From positions 1 through 49,103 of the forward strand of contig JAKEEU010000337.1 in assembly GCA_022616415.1 (NCBI GenBank): a stretch of 49,103 nucleotides of DNA, given 5' to 3'. Position 1 is the stretch's first letter. The number at the start of each line of letters is the position of its first letter. This DNA comes from Candidatus Zhuqueibacterota bacterium (lineage in GTDB: Bacteria > Zhuqueibacterota > Zhuqueibacteria > Zhuqueibacterales > Zhuqueibacteraceae). A program made the translations under genes and the position numbers. The notes below the pieces were generated by a model, which was not told the origin of the DNA, ran no database searches, and saw only the letters and a program-made list of their open reading frames with translations. Shown here piece by piece: positions 17,197 through 24,216 of the stretch.

Positions 17197-17424
17197 TCAG
17201 GCCGCTAAACGCTCTTCCACTTGCTGGCGCAAAAGCTTCAGTTCGTCTTGCCTTAGGGTGTCCAATGCCGAAATAAAGATTGACAAAGGAATTTGCAATC
17301 TCACGACCGGTTCAGCTTTAAGCAAATTCTGCTGCAGGACTTTTGCGATCCGATGGGCGTCATTCCATACGTCCTCCGCGCTCATCAGTTTGGCCTTAGG
17401 TTCATGCACTGATTTGCGTTTCAT
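17197..17424 (-). CDS. Small helical protein, unknown
   Basis: A 75-residue protein I do not recognise. The N-terminus is basic; the middle (AEDVWNDAHRIAKVLQQNLL) and the end (FISALDTLRQDELKLLRQQVEERLAA) are predicted amphipathic helices. The end resembles helical tails of small antitoxin-like proteins that have DEL.LL repeats. It lies between hicA and recG, 14 bp before the recG start, so it may be co-transcribed with recG or belong to the toxin-antitoxin region. Confidence 0.55.
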   Translation of the reverse strand: MKRKSVHEPKAKLMSAEDVWNDAHRIAKVLQQNLLKAEPVVRLQIPLSIFISALDTLRQDELKLLRQQVEERLAA

Positions 17425-17521
17425 GAGTAGCCTCGCTTTGCCATGGCGTATGTTTTTTGAACAAATCTCGTCGCGTAATGAGGAAATGGCGACATAGAAA
17501 CCTCATTGTTGCAATGATCGC

Positions 17522-17752
17522 TTATAGGCGATTCCATTCATCCAATGGGATCACGTGCCCTATAATCTGTGACACTTCATCGAGCATCATACGAAGCTGC
17601 GGCACTGAGTATTCGGCATTCGATGGTATAGTTAAACGATGTTGCTGATAAACCATAAACTGATGCCGCGTTCCAGAGAATGGACCATCAAAACCAAGTT
17701 GCCGCAATCGTTTGATAAAATCCCGACGTTTACACGGCGTCCACCGGCTCAC
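17522..17752 (-). CDS. hicA: HicA-family toxin (mRNA interferase-like)
   Basis: A 76-residue protein with the HicA double-stranded RNA-binding-like fold: RRDFIKRLRQLGFDGPFSGTRHQFMVY, where the His is the usual catalytic residue following a Gly-Ser/Thr turn, then a strand and a helix (LRMMLDEVSQIIG). The start is a GTG inside the 3' end of hicB; the 23-bp overlap supports a single unit in the order hicB then hicA, the reverse of the classical arrangement. It should cleave mRNA when not held by HicB. Confidence 0.75.
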   Translation of the reverse strand: MSRWTPCKRRDFIKRLRQLGFDGPFSGTRHQFMVYQQHRLTIPSNAEYSVPQLRMMLDEVSQIIGHVIPLDEWNRL

Positions 17753-18002
17753 GAGCTGGCTCCTTATTCAGATCAATACTTCCAAGGACTGGCAAAGAAT
17801 GTCCCAGTTTGAGGCCAAGCCAAATCCAATCTTCGAGCGTGGACCGCAATTCATCTTCACATTCGCGCAAAGTGGCGCCAAAGGCGATGACCCCTTTGCA
17901 GGAAGGAATGCGGCCAGCGAAGCTGCCATCTTCCAGTTTATCGTAAACGGCTTGCGCCATCGCTTCGTTCAAATATTCGCTCAGAATATATTGTCTGGCC
18001 AT
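17730..18002 (-). CDS. hicB: HicB-family antitoxin
   Basis: A 90-residue protein with the partial RNase H-like HicB fold: the first strand MARQYILSEYLNEAMAQAVYDKLEDGSFAGRIPSCKGVIAFGATLRECEDELRSTLEDWI carries the G(V/I)xAxGxTxxEA-like block (here GVIAFGATLRECEDEL). The C-terminal tail is short, without an obvious DNA-binding domain. It overlaps hicA by 23 bp and should neutralise it. Confidence 0.78.
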   Translation of the reverse strand: MARQYILSEYLNEAMAQAVYDKLEDGSFAGRIPSCKGVIAFGATLRECEDELRSTLEDWIWLGLKLGHSLPVLGSIDLNKEPAREPVDAV

Positions 18003-18035
18003 TACAATTCTCCTATAAAATTCATTGGAGCAATC

Positions 18036-19385
18036 TCACCACGTCCGAAACACCGTGTACTCCACGCTCGCTTCGCCTCTCGCCGCGACCGGCACGCGCC
18101 ACTCTGCGGTGGTCGCGTCTTTTTTCTTATGTTGCAGTGTTTGCTCGCGAATCGTCCAGTCGCCGCTAAAATGTTCAACGACGATGACGTTCACCGCGGC
18201 GTCTTTGTGATTGCGCAACGAAATTTTTACCTTCTCTTCGTTGGCGCGCTCGCCGACCTGGCGATAACTCACTTGCGTGCGTTCGCCGACGATATCGAAC
18301 GCATCGCCGACTTTGAGCCGCACTTCCTCGTCGCGCGGGGTGTGGTCGATCGCATCTTCGCCAACTAAAACCTGCGCCTCTCCCTCCGGTTTATACAGGC
18401 GTACTTTGCCGGCGGGCAGCGCAATGCCGAGTCCGGCTTCTTTTTTATTTTTAAACGTGATGGTCACATTGACTTTTTTCTGATTTCTCGCGCCGTCGTA
18501 AGTATACTCTTTGGTGACCGGCGTTCTGGCGGCGGGAAAAAGCTCGATCTGTTTTTGCTGGCGATCTTTGAGCGTGGCCGCGCGGGTGAGCGTATAGAGA
18601 TGATATTCAAAGAATTCTTTCTCTTCAAAATCCGGGGCGGCAGCGGCCATCTCCATCATTTGCTTGCGCAAAGGCCGTATCGGCTGCTCGGCGCGATGAA
18701 TATCGCCGGCGATGAGCAAGATTTTGGCGTCTTGATAAGACGCGCCGCAATTGTTTTCGATCGAAACCCACGCAGCGAGATCCATGTTTTGGTCGTTGGC
18801 ATCCAACACGCCGACGTACTCGGCATGCCAATTCATGCCGTTGGTCAAATAAGACACTTCAACCATCTGCTTGGCCGGGCCGTTGTTTTGCACCTGCCAA
18901 ACCAGCGTCGGCCGGGTGATTAAGCCTTCGGGCAGTTTGGGCAGCTCGGTGGAAACAATCTCGCTGTTGTTCAGAATGCGGATCGAGTTGTCCGCGGCTT
19001 GCAAAACCACGTTGCCGCCGACGCTCAGCAGCTTGCCTTCGATGGGATTGCCCTGCTTGCTCATCAGCCGTACGTTTTGGTCGAGATAGCGCTGCAAAAT
19101 TTTGTCGGCGCTGACGAGATCGTACTCAAAATTTTGCTCCAGCACCCGCACGGCTTCGGGATTGGACACCGATTTGAAATGCACCGAAGTCGGGTCGATA
19201 TAAGCGGCGACGTCACGATACGAGCAGAGACCGGCCGGTTTCGGCAAGTCCATCTGCCTGGTCTCATGAACCAGAGCCAGATTGTTGTTGTAAACCGTGA
19301 CGCGGACTTGCGGGCTTTGGGCCAACACAGCCGCGGTGATAAATAGGACTGGTAAAACTGTCCATAGAATTCCTGCAATTTTCAT
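18036..19385 (-). CDS. DUF4139 domain exported protein
   Basis: About 449 residues from the ATG at 19385 (MKIAGILW...), chosen because it begins a clean Sec signal peptide (ILWTVLPVLFITAAVLAQS); an upstream start at 19409 would add MSGKRRYK. The mature part opens with VRVTVYNNNLALVHETRQMDLP, followed by the DUF4139 core: MNWHAEYVGVLD, SIENNCGASYQDAKILLIAGDIHR, and late beta-rich blocks with GKVRLYKPE and VSYRQVGERANEEKVKISLRNHK. The family is periplasmic or surface-exposed and of unknown function. It stands alone on the minus strand between the HEPN region and hicBA. Its ATG overlaps the stop of a gene remnant. Confidence 0.8.
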   Translation of the reverse strand: MKIAGILWTVLPVLFITAAVLAQSPQVRVTVYNNNLALVHETRQMDLPKPAGLCSYRDVAAYIDPTSVHFKSVSNPEAVRVLEQNFEYDLVSADKILQRYLDQNVRLMSKQGNPIEGKLLSVGGNVVLQAADNSIRILNNSEIVSTELPKLPEGLITRPTLVWQVQNNGPAKQMVEVSYLTNGMNWHAEYVGVLDANDQNMDLAAWVSIENNCGASYQDAKILLIAGDIHRAEQPIRPLRKQMMEMAAAAPDFEEKEFFEYHLYTLTRAATLKDRQQKQIELFPAARTPVTKEYTYDGARNQKKVNVTITFKNKKEAGLGIALPAGKVRLYKPEGEAQVLVGEDAIDHTPRDEEVRLKVGDAFDIVGERTQVSYRQVGERANEEKVKISLRNHKDAAVNVIVVEHFSGDWTIREQTLQHKKKDATTAEWRVPVAARGEASVEYTVFRTW

Positions 19386-19555
19386 TTTGTACCTGCGCTT
19401 TCCTGACAAATATGTCCATTTTCCCGGATCACAAATCGATCCTTAAAATTATCACCACCCGCCATCTTCTCTAGCGGCGTGTGGGTGTGGAATCCCACAA
19501 TGCAATTCCGGCCTTTCTCATCGAAACACGAGCCAAGCAACATCCAACCCTTTTC
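19382..19555 (-). pseudogene. Remnant of a second BolA-like gene
   Basis: In the gap upstream of the DUF4139 gene, one frame reads EKGWMLLGSCFDEKGRNCIVGFHTHTPLEKM. It aligns with QKVWKLFDMYLSEKDRHRIVGFLTFTPMEKK of the intact neighbour at 19580-19954, and the DNA shows the same similarity (19477-19550 against about 19717-19800). A stop lies just upstream and there is no start, so it is a decayed C-terminal copy. Its stop overlaps the DUF4139 start codon. Confidence 0.6.
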
Positions 19556-19579
19556 TGAGGTTTAAATTTCGTTTTGATC

Positions 19580-19954
19580 TTACCGGGCGGCTGCCGTTTG
19601 CCTGCTCCTATTCATACTTTTTCTTCTCGTTACACTATTGCCTCTCGTGGTGATTGGTTTTCTCACTCTTTTTGATGACGCCGTGAAATCGTCCGAATCA
19701 TCGTCAAACGCCAGTTTTTTCTCCATAGGGGTGAAGGTGAGAAACCCCACAATGCGATGCCGGTCCTTCTCGCTGAGGTACATATCAAACAATTTCCAAA
19801 CCTTTTGCTGGCGCTCGAATTCCGTAAGCTTTGCAAAAGATTTTGAAATGATCCAACCACCGACCATTCCTCCGCCGGCAGATTGCAAAAGAATTTCTTT
19901 TGGCGAGAATTCCTTCCGCAGCGCCTTATGAACACGAATCATAATGTTTTCCAT
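19580..19954 (-). CDS. BolA/IbaG-like small protein paired with a HEPN gene
   Basis: A 124-residue protein. The first ~78 residues line up with IbaG/BolA: a leading helix (IRVHKALRKEF), a strand ending in VGGWIISKSFAKLTEFERQQKVWKLFDMYL, and RIVGFLTFTPMEKK in place of the BolA ...YTPAEW end. The remaining ~45 residues are basic and low in complexity. The nucleic-acid-binding or Fe-S-partner Cys/His of BolA is not obvious. It overlaps the upstream HEPN gene by 16 bp, so the two are one unit. The resemblance is by eye and moderately convincing. Confidence 0.55.
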   Translation of the reverse strand: MENIMIRVHKALRKEFSPKEILLQSAGGGMVGGWIISKSFAKLTEFERQQKVWKLFDMYLSEKDRHRIVGFLTFTPMEKKLAFDDDSDDFTASSKRVRKPITTRGNSVTRRKSMNRSRQTAAAR

Positions 19955-20382
19955 TTTGCCACTCCGATCTTAAGAATAATTTTTGCCGCTTCGATGGCGA
20001 TACGGCAATTTTCTTTCAAAAAATCACCGCGAATGCCTCTATCCAGTTTCGATTTCTTTAGGCGACGCCGCAAACGACCATCCGAGGTATAACGCAAATC
20101 ATTTCTCCAGCGTCTGAATAGCATGGTGATGGCGGCAAAAATTTGCTGGCCTTCAGTAGGCACAGAAAAAGAGTGCAGATTGCTCGCATCCAAAAGCAAA
20201 TACAAATCATGCGCCGCCTCAAATCTTGGATTTACACGCACGATATACGCTCGCAGCAAAGATTCCACGGCTACACCGGCGACATACAAAGCCAATGAAT
20301 AGCGTGCTTTTTCATATAGCAGATTGGCTTCCGTCAATCTTTCTTTTGCCGCCTCAACATAGTCCGCCGCTTCGATCCGCAT
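19939..20382 (-). CDS. HEPN domain protein with Rx4H motif
   Basis: A 147-residue four-helix protein. MRIEAADYVEAAKERLTEANLLYEKARYSLALYVAGVAVESLLRAYIVR is the usual HEPN opening, with a SALYxAGxAxExxLRA-type helix. RFEAAHDL at residues 53-60 gives the Rx4H motif that forms the RNase site in HEPN toxins. Typical partners are MNT nucleotidyltransferases; here the overlapping downstream gene is BolA-like instead. It probably cleaves RNA or binds nucleotides; this is inference from the family. Confidence 0.72.
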   Translation of the reverse strand: MRIEAADYVEAAKERLTEANLLYEKARYSLALYVAGVAVESLLRAYIVRVNPRFEAAHDLYLLLDASNLHSFSVPTEGQQIFAAITMLFRRWRNDLRYTSDGRLRRRLKKSKLDRGIRGDFLKENCRIAIEAAKIILKIGVAKWKTL

Positions 20383-20432
20383 TGCAAGTTTCCCTCACCT
20401 TAAAAAGCCACCCGCTGAAAATCACGACAACC

Positions 20433-20542
20433 GTTCGTAGCAGTCGCCTTCAACCGCAAAAAGAACAAAATAGACGAAGTGTTCAGCGTTAGCAAAAATA
20501 TCTTCGTTCTCGCCATCAGCACCTGAAGGCGCGGCTACGAAC
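20433..20542. repeat. Inverted repeat between valS and the HEPN gene
   Basis: GTTCGTAGCAGTCGCCTTCA at 20433 pairs with TGAAGGCGCGGCTACGAAC at 20524, arms of ~20 bp with one mismatch and one gap, 70 bp apart. No T-run follows, so a terminator role is unproven. Confidence 0.55.
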
Positions 20543-20544
20543 TC

Positions 20545-23262
20545 TCACGCCGCCAACTGCTCCATGTTCGCCTCGATCTTTTTCAGGCACTGCTCGAACT
20601 CCGTCTTCTTTTGGCGCTCGCGCTCCACCACTTCCTGCGGGGCTTTGTTGACGAAATCCTGGCTGAGCAAGCGCTGGTTGAGATTTTCTAAAAGTTTCTC
20701 CAAGCGCTGGCGTTCTTTGTCGAGGCGGTTGCGTTCCACGTTCACGTCGATCAGCGCGGCCAGCGGCAGATAGATTTCAAAATCCTTCACCACGGCGGAA
20801 GCGGCCATTTTCGGACGCTCGAGGTCGCGATCATATTTAATCGCGTGGGTTCTGGCCAATTGTTCGAAATAACTCTCGTGCTGACTGATGAGCGCCGGAT
20901 CCTGCCCATCTCCGCCGGCGATGAGAACTTCCGCGGTTTTGCCGATGGGAATGTTCATCTCGCCGCGCATATTGCGAATCGCACCGATCATTTCTTGCAG
21001 CAGGCTAAATTCGGCTTCAGCGCGCTCGTCGGCAAAAGCGGTTATCGGCTCTGGCCAGCTCGAGATTATAATGCTTTCGGACTCGTGCCGGCCAAGGCCC
21101 AAGCCGGAATCGATCTCCACGCCGCGCCAAATCGCCTCGCTGATGAACGGCGCAAACGGGTGCAGCAGTTTCATGGTGTTCTTCATGAGAAACGCCGCGA
21201 TGACCAGCGCCGTCTTTTTCGCTTCCAAATCATCGCCGTTCAGACGCGGCTTGATCAACTCCAAATACCAATCGCAATACTCTTTCCAGAAAAAGCTGTA
21301 CACCGCGTCGATGGCTTCGTGGAAATGAAACTCCTGGAGCGCCGTGGTGATGCGATCCACGGCTTTGCTGTAACGCGAGAGAATCCAACGATCCGCCAGC
21401 TCGAGACGATTTTGCCCTCGCGCTGCTTGCAAAGAATCGGGATTGGCGGCTTGCACGATGGGCTCGTCCAAATTCATCGCCAGGAAACGATACGCGTTCC
21501 AGATTTTGTTGGTGAAATTGCGGCCGATCTCGAAATCCTTTTCGGCGAGATTGATGTCGGCGCCTTCGGAACTCAACGTGAGCAACGAAAGCCGCACCGC
21601 ATCCGCGGAGTGCTTCGCAATCATATCCAATGGATCGATGCCGTTGCCGAGCGACTTGCTCATCTTGCGGCCCTGCGCGTCCCGCACGATACCGTGCAAA
21701 TAAATATGGCGGAACGGGATGTCGCCCATGAACTCGAGGCCGGCCATGACCATGCGCGCCACCCAGAAAAAGATGATCTCGTGGCCGCTCACCAGCGTGC
21801 TGCCGGGATAAAAATATTTCAGCTCCGGCGTGTTTTGTGGCCAGCCGAATGTCGAGAAAGGCCAGAGCCACGAGCTGAACCATGTGTCCAACACGTCGGG
21901 GTCCTGGCGCAAGGTGGCACTACTACAAGTCATACACTTTTCCGGAGCGGTGGTTGAAGCGGTGATGTGATCATTTTCACAATAATACACCGGAATGCGG
22001 TGTCCCCACCAGAGTTGTCGGGAGATGCACCAATCGCGGATGTTCTCCATCCAATGCTCGTACACTTTGATCCAGCGCGCCGGGCGAATCGTGATTTTGC
22101 CGCTGCGTACGGCTTCCAGCGCCGGTTCGGCGAGCGGCTTCATTTTCACAAACCATTGCGTGGAGAGATATGGCTCCACGGTGGTGCCGCAGCGATAACA
22201 ATGTCCCACCGGCCGCGTGTGCTCTTCGATTTTTTCAATCAAGCCTTCGCGCGCCAGTTGCTCCACCACGCGCTGGCGGGCTTCGAGACGATCGAGGCCT
22301 TCATAAGGACCGGCGTTGGCGTTCATGGTGCCATCTTCGTTCATCACGAGAATCGGCTCGAGCTGATGGCGCTCGCCCAGGAGGAAATCGTTGGGATCGT
22401 GCGCTGGCGTTATTTTCACGGCGCCGGTGCCGAATTTCGGATCGACGGCCGGATCGGCGATGATCGCAATTTTGCGGTGCAAAATCGGCAGCCACGCGGT
22501 TTTGCCGACAAGCTTTTTGTAACGTTTGTCTTCCGGGTGCACGGCCACTGCCACGTCCCCGAGCATGGTTTCCGGCCGCGTCGTCGCCACGGTGATGAAT
22601 TTCTTGCTGCGATAAAGCTGATATTTAATGTACCATAAATGGCCAGCGACATCTTTATGCTCGGCTTCCTCATCGGAGAGCGCGGTCATGCAGCGCGGGC
22701 ACCAATTGATGATGTATTTGCCGCGATAGATCAAGCCTTTATTATATAGACGCACGAACACTTCGGACACGGCTTGCGACAGACCTTCGTCCATCGTGAA
22801 GCGCGTGCGTTCCCAATCACAGGCGAAGCCCATCTTCTTCAACTGCTCGATGATGATGGCGCCGTATTTCTCTTTCCATTCCCACACGCGGCGCACAAAT
22901 TCTTCGCGGCCGAGATCGTGGCGCGTTTTGTTCTCGGCCTTCTTCAAATACTTTTCCACGACGTTCTGCGTGGCAATGCCGGCGTGATCGGTGCCGGGCA
23001 TCCATTCGGCCTCATAGCCGCGCATTTTATGGAAACGGATGAGAATATCCTGCAGCGTGTTGTCGTAAGCATGCCCCATGTGCAATTGCGCCGTCACATT
23101 CGGCGGCGGAATGACGATGGTGTACGGTTGCCTGGCCGCATTGATCCCGGCGTGGAAATAATTCCGCTCCAGCCAAAACCAGTATAGCTTCTCCTCCACC
23201 TCTTTGGGATTGTACACTTTTTCCAATCCCGCCCGATTTGTTTCTGTATTGCGTTCAGACAT
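20545..23262 (-). CDS. valS: Valyl-tRNA synthetase
   Basis: A 905-residue class I aminoacyl-tRNA synthetase that charges tRNA-Val in the cytoplasm. The HIGH-type motif is PPPNVTAQLHMGHAYDNTLQD near residue 53; the CP1 editing domain follows (ATTRPETMLGDVAVAVHPED); the signature KMSKS is in GRKMSKSLGNGIDPLDM near residue 540. The C-terminal coiled coil (NVERNRLDKERQRLEKLLENLNQRL...) is typical of ValS. Length and domains are complete. Start at the ATG at 23262 (MSERNTETNRAGLEKVYNPKEVE). Confidence 0.97.
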   Translation of the reverse strand: MSERNTETNRAGLEKVYNPKEVEEKLYWFWLERNYFHAGINAARQPYTIVIPPPNVTAQLHMGHAYDNTLQDILIRFHKMRGYEAEWMPGTDHAGIATQNVVEKYLKKAENKTRHDLGREEFVRRVWEWKEKYGAIIIEQLKKMGFACDWERTRFTMDEGLSQAVSEVFVRLYNKGLIYRGKYIINWCPRCMTALSDEEAEHKDVAGHLWYIKYQLYRSKKFITVATTRPETMLGDVAVAVHPEDKRYKKLVGKTAWLPILHRKIAIIADPAVDPKFGTGAVKITPAHDPNDFLLGERHQLEPILVMNEDGTMNANAGPYEGLDRLEARQRVVEQLAREGLIEKIEEHTRPVGHCYRCGTTVEPYLSTQWFVKMKPLAEPALEAVRSGKITIRPARWIKVYEHWMENIRDWCISRQLWWGHRIPVYYCENDHITASTTAPEKCMTCSSATLRQDPDVLDTWFSSWLWPFSTFGWPQNTPELKYFYPGSTLVSGHEIIFFWVARMVMAGLEFMGDIPFRHIYLHGIVRDAQGRKMSKSLGNGIDPLDMIAKHSADAVRLSLLTLSSEGADINLAEKDFEIGRNFTNKIWNAYRFLAMNLDEPIVQAANPDSLQAARGQNRLELADRWILSRYSKAVDRITTALQEFHFHEAIDAVYSFFWKEYCDWYLELIKPRLNGDDLEAKKTALVIAAFLMKNTMKLLHPFAPFISEAIWRGVEIDSGLGLGRHESESIIISSWPEPITAFADERAEAEFSLLQEMIGAIRNMRGEMNIPIGKTAEVLIAGGDGQDPALISQHESYFEQLARTHAIKYDRDLERPKMAASAVVKDFEIYLPLAALIDVNVERNRLDKERQRLEKLLENLNQRLLSQDFVNKAPQEVVERERQKKTEFEQCLKKIEANMEQLAA

Positions 23263-23555
23263 AAATTAAATTGACCTTTATATAAGCTTTAATTTGTTGG
23301 TGAATTTATAAATATAAGCATTACGATGGCAAGATGCAACAATTTAGCAACGGGCTTGCGCCCGCAGGTACAACTTCGCCGGTGGAAAAAATAATTCACC
23401 TTGCGGATAAACAAACATCGGCTGCGAGCTGAATGCCGTCGCGCATTGCGAACTTGTAGGTAATTTTGACGTAGATGACAAGTGGGGAAGAGAGCAGAAA
23501 GATGAGCAAGGTGATATACCTGCTTAAGCGATTCCGAATTTTAATCTTCTTAAAT

Positions 23556-23765
23556 TTACGCCGCCAAAGATCTTCTCCTTTTGGCTGTTCGTGAGGTCCC
23601 ATAAAGTTTTTCCCGTGACGAATCATCAAGAAATTCTTCGCCACAGTTTTGGCAAATCCAAATAGAGACGGCTTTGATCTTTTTGTTTTGGGATTCAAGG
23701 CAGATGTCGCGCTCTTCCCGTCTCAACTTTTTAGAGCCGCACATGCGGCAAAAATCACCTTTCAT
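23556..23765 (-). CDS. YgiT-type zinc-finger protein, probable antitoxin
   Basis: A 69-residue protein with two CxxC pairs: C6/C9 (FCRMCGSKK) and C38/C41 (WICQNCGEEF). This is the MqsA/YgiT-type zinc finger; the DNA-binding helix-turn-helix of full MqsA is absent. It begins 3 bp after the stop of a DUF4258-like gene, the usual toxin-first order. It should bind and inhibit that toxin. Confidence 0.65.
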   Translation of the reverse strand: MKGDFCRMCGSKKLRREERDICLESQNKKIKAVSIWICQNCGEEFLDDSSREKLYGTSRTAKRRRSLAA

Positions 23766-23768
23766 AGT

Positions 23769-24086
23769 CTAATCTCCAGAGGTTGATCTTTTGGCTGAAA
23801 TGATGATATAGAACGTCTCTTGACCGCCCGATTTTTTGATGGCACCCTTTGTATACATCAGAATTCCATCATAAGTAAAACTCTCGATGATATAAACCTT
23901 TTCTTTTGGCCCGATTTTATCCTGACTTGTTGAATTCTTCTTTTTTAGATAATCTGCATTCAAAATTGCTTCCAGAGCATCATCGTGCGTAAGGCCGTCA
24001 TTAGCCAACTGAATTTCAGCGGATAACCGAAATTCATATTTGCCACGCCAAATCAGTCTTTTGATTTTGATTAGCGTATGATCCAT
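23769..24086 (-). CDS. DUF4258-like toxin of a toxin-antitoxin pair
   Basis: A 105-residue protein. YEFRLSAEIQLANDGLTHDDALEAILNADYLKKK is the helix-rich N-terminal part seen in DUF4258 proteins (HA..R...R.I...D..EAL..), and YIIESFTYDGILMYTKGAIKKSGGQETFYIIISAK gives the beta-sheet end with the shared Ile-Ile-Ser closing. The family is related to small RNase-like toxins of the RelE/BrnT fold. Directly followed by a YgiT-type zinc-finger gene. It is divergent from the + strand oxidoreductase. Confidence 0.6.
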   Translation of the reverse strand: MDHTLIKIKRLIWRGKYEFRLSAEIQLANDGLTHDDALEAILNADYLKKKNSTSQDKIGPKEKVYIIESFTYDGILMYTKGAIKKSGGQETFYIIISAKRSTSGD

Positions 24087-24216
24087 AGGGCCGGCGGCAA
24101 TTGATCAAGCGTTACCATGCCGTTTATTTTAAGATACTAAATCTTTATAACCCTGTCAAGAGCATTCTCCGCCATACCGGCTTGCATTTCGTGGCATTCT
24201 TTGTTATTTTAAGATT

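Noticed and set aside
20845..21957. Long plus-strand frame opposite valS
   Set aside because: Shadow of the valyl-tRNA synthetase gene; no domain recognised.
23396..23548. Minus-strand frame ending KITYKFAMRDGIQLAADVCLSAR, which resembles the start of CocE/NonD-type hydrolases (MRDGVxLxxDV)
   Set aside because: Only about 14 residues match, a stop follows at once, and the upper part of the frame runs into the zinc-finger antitoxin gene. Could be a gene fragment, but too short to support.
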